Below, in pieces: positions 1-5,537 of a stretch of 10,964 bases of DNA. The notes beneath the pieces are model-generated. The model saw only the letters and a program-made list of their open reading frames with translations. It had not been told where the DNA came from and did not search any database. The DNA is from an uncultured Rubellimicrobium sp. Lineage in GTDB: Bacteria > Pseudomonadota > Alphaproteobacteria > Rhodobacterales > Rhodobacteraceae. The stretch covers positions 1 to 10,964 of the forward strand of contig CADCUU010000462.1 of NCBI GenBank assembly GCA_902805995.1, given 5' to 3'. Position 1 is the stretch's first letter. Every line of letters starts with the position of its first letter. Both the position numbers and the translations under genes were made by a program.

Positions 1-231
1 ACCCATGCCCGCGCGCTGGCCAACGGCGACCGCCACCACGGTTGCACCGTCCACGAGGTTACTGCCGAGCTCGATCACGGGCCGATCCTGGGCCAGGCGC
101 GGGTGCCCGTCCTGTCCGGTGACACGCCCGACAGCCTCGCCGCCCGCGTCCTCGTGCACGAACATCTCCTCTACCCGGCGGTGCTGCGCCGCTTCGCCAG
201 TGGCGACACAACGCCCGTCCTGCTGTCGTGA
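1..231 (+). CDS. purN: Phosphoribosylglycinamide formyltransferase (GART), C-terminal part
   Basis: PurN transfers the formyl group of 10-formyl-tetrahydrofolate to GAR, the third step of de novo purine synthesis in the cytosol. Only the last 76 codons are in the window; frame 1 is open from base 1 to the TGA at 229-231. The peptide begins THARALANGD, followed by HGCTVHEVTAELDHGPILGQ, which matches the conserved second half of GART. The Asp in ELDHGP corresponds to the catalytic Asp144 of the E. coli enzyme. The Asn and His catalytic residues of the NIH motif would lie upstream of the window. The tail after VPVLSGDTPDSLAARV is of ordinary length. rnd begins 40 bases downstream on the same strand, so co-transcription is likely. 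Family assignment is confident; the missing 5' part cannot be assessed. Confidence 0.93.
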   Translation, partial: THARALANGDRHHGCTVHEVTAELDHGPILGQARVPVLSGDTPDSLAARVLVHEHLLYPAVLRRFASGDTTPVLLS

Positions 232-271
232 TCGCCTTTCCAAAGCCCCTTCAATAACCTAAGCCTCGGCC

Positions 272-1432
272 ATGCAGATCATCACCACGACCGACCAGCT
301 CGCCGAATTCTGCGCCCGCGCGGCCGCCCATCCGTTCGTGACCGTGGACACCGAGTTCCTGCGCGAGCGGACATACTACTCCAAGCTCTGCCTCCTCCAG
401 ATCGCCTATCCTGGCGAGGGGGATGAAACCGCAGCGGTCGTGGACCCGCTCGTCGAGGGGCTGAGCCTTGCGCCGCTCTACGACCTCTTCCGCAACGCGG
501 ACGTGATGAAGGTATTCCACGCCGCCCGCCAGGACCTGGAGATCTTCTTCGTCGATGCCGGCGTGATCCCCGCACCGCTCTTCGACACGCAGGTCGCAGG
601 CATGGTCTGCGGCTTCGGCGACCAGGTCTCCTACGAGACGCTGGTCCGCAAGATCTGCAAGGCCGAGGTCGACAAGTCCTCCCGCTTCACCGACTGGTCG
701 CACCGTCCCCTGTCGGAGGCGCAACTCCGCTACGCGCTGGCCGACGTGACCTATCTCCGCACGATCTTCGTCCATCTGGCCGAGCGGCTGAAGCGCACCG
801 ACCGGGAGTCCTGGGTGGCGGAAGAGATGGGCGTCCTGATGGACCCCGCCACTTACCGCACCAACCCCGCCGACGCGTGGGAGCGAGTAAAGGCGCGGCC
901 CGGCTCCAACAAGATGCTGGCGGCACTCGTCGAGCTTGCGCGTTTCCGCGAGGAATACGCCCAGGGTAAGGACGTGCCCCGGTCCCGCGTCTACAAGGAC
1001 GATGCCCTGATCGAGCTGGCCACGACCCGTCCGCAGACCGAGGCCGACCTGTCCAAGTCGCGCCTTCTGCTGCGCGAAGGGCGGCGCGGCGACATTGCCG
1101 AAGGCATCCTCGCCGCCATCAAACGCGCCGCCGCTCTCCGCCCGGAGGACCTGCCCCGGACCGCCGACTCCCGCGACCAGCTTCAGGTGAACCCCGCTTT
1201 GGCGGACCTCCTGCGCGTGCTCCTCAAGGCCAAGGCCGAAGGGGAGGGCGTCGCGGCCCGGCTCATCGCTTCCTCCGCCGATCTCGACGCCATCGCGGCA
1301 GGGGAGCGGAACCTGCCCGCCCTCCATGGCTGGCGGCGCGAGGTCTTCGGAGAGGACGCGATACGCCTTTGCGAGGGCAAGGTCGCGCTGGCGGCCAAGG
1401 GGCAGAATGTCGTGACGGTGCGATTGCCCTGA
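272..1432 (+). CDS. rnd: Ribonuclease D
   Basis: This is a 3'-to-5' exoribonuclease of the DEDDy superfamily, which trims tRNA precursors and other structured RNAs in the cytosol. The 386-residue product has all exonuclease motifs in order: Exo I D26 and E28 (VDTEFLRE), Exo II D88 (FHAARQDLE), and Exo III Y154 and D158 (YALADVTYL). An HRDC nucleic-acid-binding domain follows at about residues 210-290 (LAALVELARFREEYA, then PQTEADL), and then a C-terminal helical region. The length is normal for the family. The ATG at 272 gives the usual short N-terminus (MQIITTTDQLAEF) just before the first exonuclease strand, although the ribosome binding site ahead of it is weak. It lies 40 bases after purN and 133 bases before sufE, all on one strand. 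Nothing is missing or broken. Confidence 0.95.
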   Translation: MQIITTTDQLAEFCARAAAHPFVTVDTEFLRERTYYSKLCLLQIAYPGEGDETAAVVDPLVEGLSLAPLYDLFRNADVMKVFHAARQDLEIFFVDAGVIPAPLFDTQVAGMVCGFGDQVSYETLVRKICKAEVDKSSRFTDWSHRPLSEAQLRYALADVTYLRTIFVHLAERLKRTDRESWVAEEMGVLMDPATYRTNPADAWERVKARPGSNKMLAALVELARFREEYAQGKDVPRSRVYKDDALIELATTRPQTEADLSKSRLLLREGRRGDIAEGILAAIKRAAALRPEDLPRTADSRDQLQVNPALADLLRVLLKAKAEGEGVAARLIASSADLDAIAAGERNLPALHGWRREVFGEDAIRLCEGKVALAAKGQNVVTVRLP

Positions 1433-1565
1433 CCCTGTCGGTCGGGTGGGCCTCGACCTCACCAGGGCCCCTTGCGGCATCATGACGGGTACAATCCTGC
1501 CCGTTTGCGCTGGAATAGCCTGCCCGGCACCCCTATCTCGACCTCGCCACAACCGGAGCGCCCCC

Positions 1566-1976
1566 ATGGCCACCCCTGCCTTCGAGGAGATTGCCGAAAC
1601 CTTCGAGTTCCTGGGCGACTGGGAGGAGCGCTACCGCGAAGTCATCGCCATGGGAAAGGCCATGCCCCCCATGCCCGAGGCTCTTAAGGTGCCCGCGACC
1701 AAGGTGACGGGCTGCGCCTCGCAGGTGTGGATCCACCCGGAGATCCAGGGCGGCCGATATGGTTTCCATGGCGACAGCGACGCGCACATCGTCCGCGGCC
1801 TGATCGCGATCCTCAGGGCGCTCTACACGGATGTCCCGGTTGCCGAGGTTCCCAAGGTGGACGCCCAGGCCGAGTTGGCACGCCTCGGCCTAGACAGCCA
1901 CCTGTCATCGCAGCGCTCCAATGGCGTCAAAGCAATGATCCAGCGCATTCGCGAATCGGCCCAGCAGGCGGCGTAA
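1566..1976 (+). CDS. sufE: SufE, cysteine desulfurase sulfur acceptor
   Basis: SufE accepts persulfide sulfur from the cysteine desulfurase SufS and passes it to the SufBCD scaffold in iron-sulfur cluster assembly. The ATG at 1566 is chosen over the in-frame upstream ATG at 1446. It gives a 136-residue protein, the usual SufE size, and its first residues (MATPAFEEIAETFEFL) match the family N-terminus, whereas the extra 40 upstream residues do not look like SufE. A CGGAG sequence lies just ahead of this start. The motif VTGCASQVW carries the sulfur-accepting Cys50, the counterpart of Cys51 in E. coli SufE. No suf genes are adjacent; the gene follows rnd, an arrangement I associate with Rhodobacterales. 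The identity is confident, and the exact role with a SufS partner is inferred from the family. Confidence 0.93.
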   Translation: MATPAFEEIAETFEFLGDWEERYREVIAMGKAMPPMPEALKVPATKVTGCASQVWIHPEIQGGRYGFHGDSDAHIVRGLIAILRALYTDVPVAEVPKVDAQAELARLGLDSHLSSQRSNGVKAMIQRIRESAQQAA

Positions 1977-2100
1977 GGCCTGTGGCCAGCGGGGCGACGT
2001 TATGGGCTGCTCATCTGGCCAGCCACCATGAGGGTTGTCAATTGATCGGCGCTCTGGCGGCCTTGTCCAACGACGTCAGAATGGTAACGACTGTCCGGCG

Positions 2101-2667
2101 CTAGAGTTCTGCGAGGACGCGGCCAAGGTCCCCGTAACCCGTAAACCGCCTCTCGAAGGCAAGTCCCAGCCGCTCCGCGCAGAGTCTCGCCTTCTCGGTC
2201 AGCGCAGCGTCGTCGATCTGCGCCTGATAGACAAGTTTCTCGTAATTGCCGAAATACATATCCCTTAGCTCCGGATGCTGGTCCAGACCCAAGGGCCTCC
2301 AGACAAAAGCGTCGAACTGCCGGACCAGAAAGTCGGTGAGGTAGAAGGCCGTGAACTCATCACGCGCCGCGAAGGCGTCATTGCCCTCGAAGAAGCTGTA
2401 GCAGTGCGGCCCCTCCACAAGGCTGACCCCTAGCCGTCCACAAGCGGCCTCCAGGCGACCCCCAGTGCCGCAATCGGCGTAAACCACAAAGACCTCTGCA
2501 TAGCGACCCTGCGCGGCGCTCACCGCCGCCTCCACGGCGGGCACGATCCGATCCGGCGTGTTGTGGAGGATCGCCGGCAGGCATTGCAGGTCCAGATGAT
2601 TCCAGCCGTTCGCCTCGCGCAGGGCCAGGATCTCGCGCGCCAGCGCCCCGCACGCGATCAGCAGCAC
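2101..2667 (-). CDS. DUF1638 domain protein
   Basis: This 188-residue protein is of the DUF1638 family, whose biochemical function I do not know to be established. Family-like features are the N-terminal IACGALAREI, then LQCLPAILHNTPDRI, VYADCGTGG and GPHCYSFFEG. Cysteines at 6, 29, 66, 76 and 89, with His35 and His88, sit inside or close to these motifs, which would suit metal or corrinoid contact, but that is inference. The start is the GTG at 2667: a stop codon (TAG, complement of 2680-2682) lies only four codons upstream, and AGGGG ends nine bases before the GTG. It lies on the same strand as, and downstream of, the corrinoid protein gene. I recall DUF1638 genes near corrinoid methyltransferase genes in methanogens and alphaproteobacteria, which supports a link to methyl transfer. 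It converges with sufE across 124 bases that show only weak short hairpins. Confidence 0.85.
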   Translation of the reverse strand: MLLIACGALAREILALREANGWNHLDLQCLPAILHNTPDRIVPAVEAAVSAAQGRYAEVFVVYADCGTGGRLEAACGRLGVSLVEGPHCYSFFEGNDAFAARDEFTAFYLTDFLVRQFDAFVWRPLGLDQHPELRDMYFGNYEKLVYQAQIDDAALTEKARLCAERLGLAFERRFTGYGDLGRVLAEL

Positions 2668-2679
2668 GCGACCGCGCCC

Positions 2680-2874
2680 CTATGCCTCGGTACCCTCGTA
2701 GGTCAGAGTGGAGTCGTCGGTAATCACCAGGTCTGCGCCGCTCTGCTACGGACCTGCATCGTCGCGGAAACCAATGCTGTCCAAGCCGCCACCCTAAGAA
2801 CCTCCGATCCGCTGCGCCGCATGCTCATCCGCCTGCACCCATGTGCTGCCGGAACCTGAGGGGCTCTCCGGATT
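2680..2874 (-). pseudogene. Possible decayed reading frame upstream of the DUF1638 gene
   Basis: The stretch 2668-2997 has no intact gene. One minus-strand frame reads like protein at its end (GADLVITDDSTLTYEGTEA, closed by TAG at 2680-2682) and before that (GSTWVQADEHAAQRI, GLDSIGFRDDAGP). It is broken by in-frame TAG codons at 2794-2796 and 2746-2748, and preceded by TAA and TGA at 2878-2880 and 2875-2877. The terminal TAG overlaps the probable ribosome binding site of the DUF1638 gene, as is usual for adjacent genes of an operon. I do not recognise the peptide. It may be the remnant of a former operon member or an untranslated spacer that looks coding by chance; the short length makes both possible. 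Confidence 0.25.
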
Positions 2875-2997
2875 TCATTAACGGACGCAGGTTGCCGCCT
2901 CAACGCTGCCTTCACCGCAGCTGGTGCGCAGCCACATCCGAAACCTGACAACGCGCTACTCTCGGGTGTGTGGACAAGTCGTCGACTAGCGTCAGTT

Positions 2998-3198
2998 TCA
3001 ACCATCGCCGGCTTCGCCCCTCCTGACCCGAAGCTCAGCCGAGCCGCGCACAACCAGGGCAGCCCCGAGCAGAACCGGGACCAGGATTGTCAGGATCGAG
3101 ACGGGGACAAACAGCGCCAGACCAGCACCAAGGCCAACCGTCACACCGGCTGCGGCGATAACAACGGCGATCAACGAAAGGAGTCGTCGAACGGGCAT
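2998..3198 (-). CDS. Small hydrophobic protein with two predicted membrane helices
   Basis: This is a 66-residue protein of unknown function. Residues 6-26 and 28-50 are two hydrophobic stretches joined by a very short turn near FVP. Basic residues at the start (PVRR) and after the second helix (RGSAELRVRR) would place both ends in the cytoplasm as a helical hairpin of the inner membrane. A good ribosome binding site, GAGGT, lies seven bases upstream of the ATG, which supports real translation. The gene starts 84 bases after the stop of the corrinoid protein gene on the same strand, so they may share a transcript. No sequence family is recognised, and the hydrophobic composition of GC-rich DNA can mimic such frames, so confidence is moderate. 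Confidence 0.5.
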   Translation of the reverse strand: MPVRRLLSLIAVVIAAAGVTVGLGAGLALFVPVSILTILVPVLLGAALVVRGSAELRVRRGEAGDG

Positions 3199-3282
3199 GG
3201 GCCTACCTCGTGGTGTGGGTCGCCCTGCTCAGATGGGGGTTGGGGGCCGCCCTTGCGACCCCCTCTTCGCCCCGATGGGCTG

Positions 3283-3978
3283 TCAGGCCGACATGCGGTT
3301 GTGCTTGCGCGCGACAAAGGTCTTCGCGGTCTCCACGGCCACGGCGGCGTCGCGGCAATAGGCGTCGGCACCGATCGCCCGGCCGAACTCCTCGTTCAGA
3401 GGGGCTCCGCCGACGAGCACGATGTACTCGTCGCGTATGCCCTTTTCCTTCATCGTGTCGATCACGACCTTCATGTATGGCATGGTGGTAGTCAGCAGGG
3501 CGGACATGCCCAGGATGTCGGGCTTCTCGTTCTCCAGCGCCTCGAGGTACTTCTCGACCGCGTTGTTGATGCCGAGGTCCACGACCTCGAAGCCCGCGCC
3601 TTCCATCATCATCGACACGAGGTTCTTGCCAATGTCGTGGATGTCGCCCTTGACGGTGCCGATCACCATCTTGCCGACGCGGGGGGCGCCGGTCTCCGCC
3701 AGGAGGGGTTTCAGGATGAACATCCCGCCCTTCATCGCGTTGGCGGCCAGCAGCACCTCGGGCACGAACAGGATGCCGTCGCGGAAGTCCGCCCCGACGA
3801 CGGTCATTCCTCCGACCAGGGCCTTGGTCAGGATGTCGTAAGGCGTCCAGCCGCGTTCGAGAAGAACGTTCACGCCTTCCTCGATCTCCTCGCGGAGACC
3901 GTCGTAAAGGTCGTCGAACATCTGCGCGACAAGCTCCTCGTCATCGAGCTCGCTCAGGATGATCTCGTCGTCAGCCAT
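3283..3978 (-). CDS. Corrinoid (cobalamin-binding) protein, B12 module of a split methionine synthase
   Basis: This cytosolic methyl-carrier binds cobalamin and shuttles methyl groups between a donor module and an acceptor methyltransferase. The 231-residue product has the two expected domains. Residues about 10-95 form the helical cap (B12-binding_2 type; ILTKALVGGMTVVGADF, VPEVLLAANAMKGG). Residues about 100-225 form the Rossmann-like B12 domain with D112-x-H114-x-x-G117 (KGDIHDIGKN), where His114 is the lower cobalt ligand, then SALLTTTM at 159-166 and GGAP at 190-193. The ATG at 3978 is preceded by GAGGAA and gives the family start (MADDEIILSELDDEEL); the frame stays open 24 codons further upstream, but that part is unlike the family. 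Proteins of this type are often labelled MtbC-like. In roseobacters they serve as the B12 part of a split MetH, a role supported here by the nearby Bmt-family gene at 5537-6550. Confidence 0.92.
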   Translation of the reverse strand: MADDEIILSELDDEELVAQMFDDLYDGLREEIEEGVNVLLERGWTPYDILTKALVGGMTVVGADFRDGILFVPEVLLAANAMKGGMFILKPLLAETGAPRVGKMVIGTVKGDIHDIGKNLVSMMMEGAGFEVVDLGINNAVEKYLEALENEKPDILGMSALLTTTMPYMKVVIDTMKEKGIRDEYIVLVGGAPLNEEFGRAIGADAYCRDAAVAVETAKTFVARKHNRMSA

Positions 3979-4099
3979 GGGAATTCCTCGCGTGGGCGTT
4001 GCCGTCTGTCTGCGCCCAGGCCACGCCCGGGTCGCGGCGGATTGCGACACCCCCTGCCTCGCAACCGACCGCCCCGCAAGAGACCTCGTGTTCTAGCGC

Positions 4100-4127
4100 T
4101 TGCAGTGTTCGTGTTTTGTTCTAGAAT
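4100..4127 (+). promoter_or_regulatory. Candidate leaderless promoter of the radical SAM gene
   Basis: A -35-like TTGCAG (4100-4105, three of six matches to TTGACA) and a -10-like TAGAAT (4122-4127, five of six matches to TATAAT) are 16 bases apart. Counting from the -10 element, transcription would begin at about 4134, which is the A of the ATG. There is no Shine-Dalgarno sequence before this ATG, which fits a leaderless mRNA. The match is by eye; the -35 element is weak. Confidence 0.5.
4107..4121 (+). promoter_or_regulatory. LexA-binding SOS box (GTTC-N7-GTTC)
   Basis: GTTC-GTGTTTT-GTTC is an exact match to the direct-repeat LexA operator of alphaproteobacteria. It sits wholly between the -35 and -10 elements of the radical SAM gene, 12 bases before its ATG, where a bound repressor would block RNA polymerase. 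GTTCTAG also occurs at 4090-4096 and again at 4118-4124, overlapping the second half-site. Expected effect: repression in normal growth and induction after DNA damage. That is inferred from position and motif, not shown. Confidence 0.72.
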
Positions 4128-4133
4128 TCCGAC

Positions 4134-5219
4134 ATGGAGGACCAAACGCCCCGAGTATCCGCCGACCAACGAGCCGGCCGCGCCGCTGCCAGCAACGCCG
4201 CCGGCCGCTTCGATCCCTATGCGCGCGTCGGCTTCGACGATGGTTGGGGGAGAGAGGACGATCTGCCCGCTCTTCGCACCGAGGTGACGGAGGAGCGGCC
4301 GCGCAAGGTCATCACGACCAACGCCTCGCCCGACATTCCCTTCGACCGGTCGCTCAATCCCTATCGCGGCTGCGAGCACGGCTGCATCTACTGCTTCGCC
4401 CGGCCGAGCCACGCCTTCCTGGGCCTGTCCCCGGGCCTCGACTTCGAGACGAAGCTCATCGCCAAGCCGCAAGCCCCCGCCGCACTAGCGAGGGAGATCC
4501 GCGCAAAAGGCTACGCGCCCGCAGTCCTCGCTATTGGGACCAACACCGATCCCTACCAGCCTATCGAGCGCGACAGGCGGATCATGCGTGGTCTTCTGGA
4601 GGTGCTGGCGGCGCATGACCACCCGGTCGCGATCACCACCAAGGGCACGCTGATCGAGCGCGACATTGACCTCATCGCGCCCATGGCTGCCCGCGGACTG
4701 GCCCAGGTGGGTCTGTCCGTCACCACGCTCGACCCGAAACTGTCGCGCGCCATGGAACCTCGCGTCCCGTCGCCCGCGCGCCGCCTCGCCACGATCCGGC
4801 GGCTGTCGGAGGCGGGCATTCCGGTGCGCATCCAGGTCTCGCCGGTGGTCCCGGCCCTTACCGACCATGAACTCGAGGCCATTCTGGCCGCTGGGGCCGA
4901 AGCTGGCGCGCAAGCCGCGAGCATGATCGTCCTACGCCTCCCCCGAGAGGTGGCGGGCCTGTTTCGTGAATGGCTGGAGGAGCGTTTCCCCGACCGTGCG
5001 GTCCGCGTCATGAGCCGGGTGAGGGAGCTGCATGGAGGCCGCGACTACGACCCCGACTGGGGCACGCGCATGACGGGGCAGGGGGAATGGGCGCGCCTGA
5101 TGTCGGCGCGCTTCCGTGTGGCAACCCGCCGGCTCGGGCTAGACGGTCCGCTAGGTCACCTGCGGACGGACCTGTTCCAGGTCCCGAAGGACCCGGACCC
5201 TCAGCTTTCGCTGTTCTGA
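4134..5219 (+). CDS. PA0069-family radical SAM protein (spore photoproduct lyase-like)
   Basis: This 361-residue radical S-adenosylmethionine protein belongs to the PA0069 group related to spore photoproduct lyase. Its substrate is not known to me. The cluster motif is C80-x3-C84-x2-C87 (GCEHGCIYC), which ligates the 4Fe-4S cluster that cleaves SAM. The preceding FDRSLNPYRG and following FARPSHAFLG are typical of this family, as is the C-terminal end QLSLF. Downstream strands AIGTNTDPYQP, ITTKG, GLSVTTLD and RIQVSPVVP form the SAM-radical barrel. The ATG at 4134 has no ribosome binding site but lies where a leaderless transcript would begin. A LexA box in the promoter points to a DNA-damage role, which agrees with the lyase-like family. 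The last 19 bases overlap the 3' end of the convergent small gene. Confidence 0.9.
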   Translation: MEDQTPRVSADQRAGRAAASNAAGRFDPYARVGFDDGWGREDDLPALRTEVTEERPRKVITTNASPDIPFDRSLNPYRGCEHGCIYCFARPSHAFLGLSPGLDFETKLIAKPQAPAALAREIRAKGYAPAVLAIGTNTDPYQPIERDRRIMRGLLEVLAAHDHPVAITTKGTLIERDIDLIAPMAARGLAQVGLSVTTLDPKLSRAMEPRVPSPARRLATIRRLSEAGIPVRIQVSPVVPALTDHELEAILAAGAEAGAQAASMIVLRLPREVAGLFREWLEERFPDRAVRVMSRVRELHGGRDYDPDWGTRMTGQGEWARLMSARFRVATRRLGLDGPLGHLRTDLFQVPKDPDPQLSLF

Positions 5220-5434
5220 GGACGCGAGAGGCCGAGCTTCACGAGTTCGGGCAGCGCATCCAGCGGCAGGACGAAGCACACGTCCGAGAAGCCCTTGGAC
5301 ACGGGGATGGAGGACTCGAACAGGATCTCCGTCCCATCCGCGCTCAGCCGCGTGGTGACGCCCGCATTGACCTTACCGTAGCGACGACGGGTGTGGCCCT
5401 TCCGAAGGACCGTATGACCTTCCAATTGCATCAT
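5201..5434 (-). CDS. Small conserved-looking protein of unknown function
   Basis: A 77-residue cytosolic protein with no recognised family. It begins with two Met codons. The strong ribosome binding site AGGAG ends four bases before the first ATG and seven bases before the second (5431), so the second, giving 76 residues, may be the real start. The N-terminus is basic (LRKGHTRRRYGKV), the middle looks strand-forming (GVTTRLSADGTEILFESSIPV), and the end is hydrophobic and helical (FVLPLDALPELVKLGL) with a polar tail. There is no signal peptide or membrane segment. The gene overlaps the radical SAM gene by 19 bases tail to tail. It is on the same strand as the methyltransferase gene upstream, with a hairpin and a possible promoter of its own in the 102-base gap. 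The ribosome binding site is the main reason to believe it is real. Confidence 0.65.
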   Translation of the reverse strand: MMQLEGHTVLRKGHTRRRYGKVNAGVTTRLSADGTEILFESSIPVSKGFSDVCFVLPLDALPELVKLGLSRPQNSES

Positions 5435-5481
5435 TTCTCTCCTGGCACTGACCAGAAGAATATGGGGGCGGAGCGCCCCAA

Positions 5482-5510
5482 ATGTAAGTCCAGTCAGGGC
5501 GTTAGGTCAA
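5482..5510 (-). promoter_or_regulatory. Candidate promoter for the small gene at 5201-5434
   Basis: On the minus strand, TTGACC (5505-5510, five of six) is followed after exactly 17 bases by TTACAT (5482-5487, three of six). The predicted start of transcription is near 5475, about 41 bases before the ATG. A GGGGCG-CTC-CGCCCC inverted repeat at about 5465-5479 lies over that start point. The -10 match is poor, so this is tentative. Confidence 0.35.
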
Positions 5511-5537
5511 ATTTCTCGCGCGCCGCGCGAAGAATTT
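5509..5537 (-). terminator. Hairpin at the end of the methyltransferase gene, possible terminator
   Basis: An inverted repeat with 13-base arms (5509-5521 and 5525-5537) and a three-base loop matches at 11 of 13 positions; its core is a six-base GC-only-rich stem around CGCGCG. It starts inside the stop codon of the methyltransferase gene. On the minus strand it is followed by TTTGACC rather than a long T run, so it is a weak intrinsic terminator at best and may instead protect the mRNA 3' end. Confidence 0.4.

Larger units (their letters stand above)
3979..4133. promoter_or_regulatory. Divergent intergenic region between corrinoid-protein and radical SAM genes
   Basis: These 155 bases separate two divergently transcribed starts and must hold promoters for both. 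The right end contains the LexA-box promoter described separately. For the corrinoid-protein gene, the only clear element is its ribosome binding site: GAGGAATTCC read on the minus strand just ahead of the ATG. I saw no convincing -35/-10 pair for it and no cobalamin-riboswitch core in its leader. Confidence 0.6.

Noticed and set aside
251..1573. Long open frame on the minus strand opposite rnd
   Set aside because: It is the antisense shadow of a clear rnd gene in high-GC DNA; the translated product has no domain features.
1977..2100. Short hairpins between sufE and the DUF1638 gene as a two-way terminator
   Set aside because: The stems are only four to five bases (for example GGCC-TGT-GGCC) with no T run on either strand.
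2746..2796. In-frame TAG codons read as possible pyrrolysine near corrinoid methyltransferase genes
   Set aside because: Pyrrolysine methyltransferases are long proteins with one TAG in a conserved barrel, and this lineage is not known to have the pyrrolysine system. Here there are two TAG codons in a short unrecognised frame.
3230..3282. G/C-run hairpin after the corrinoid protein gene as a terminator
   Set aside because: Runs of G and C can pair in several registers but no single stable stem is followed by T residues, and a probable gene continues downstream on the same strand.
2968..4287. Long plus-strand open frame opposite the corrinoid protein gene
   Set aside because: The minus strand encodes an unmistakable B12-binding protein; the plus-strand product is a His/Asp-rich shadow without motifs, and it runs through the divergent promoter region.
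5463..5480. GGGGCG-GAG-CGCCCC hairpin as a terminator of the radical SAM gene
   Set aside because: It lies about 245 bases past that gene's stop, beyond the convergent small gene, and has no T run on the plus strand.
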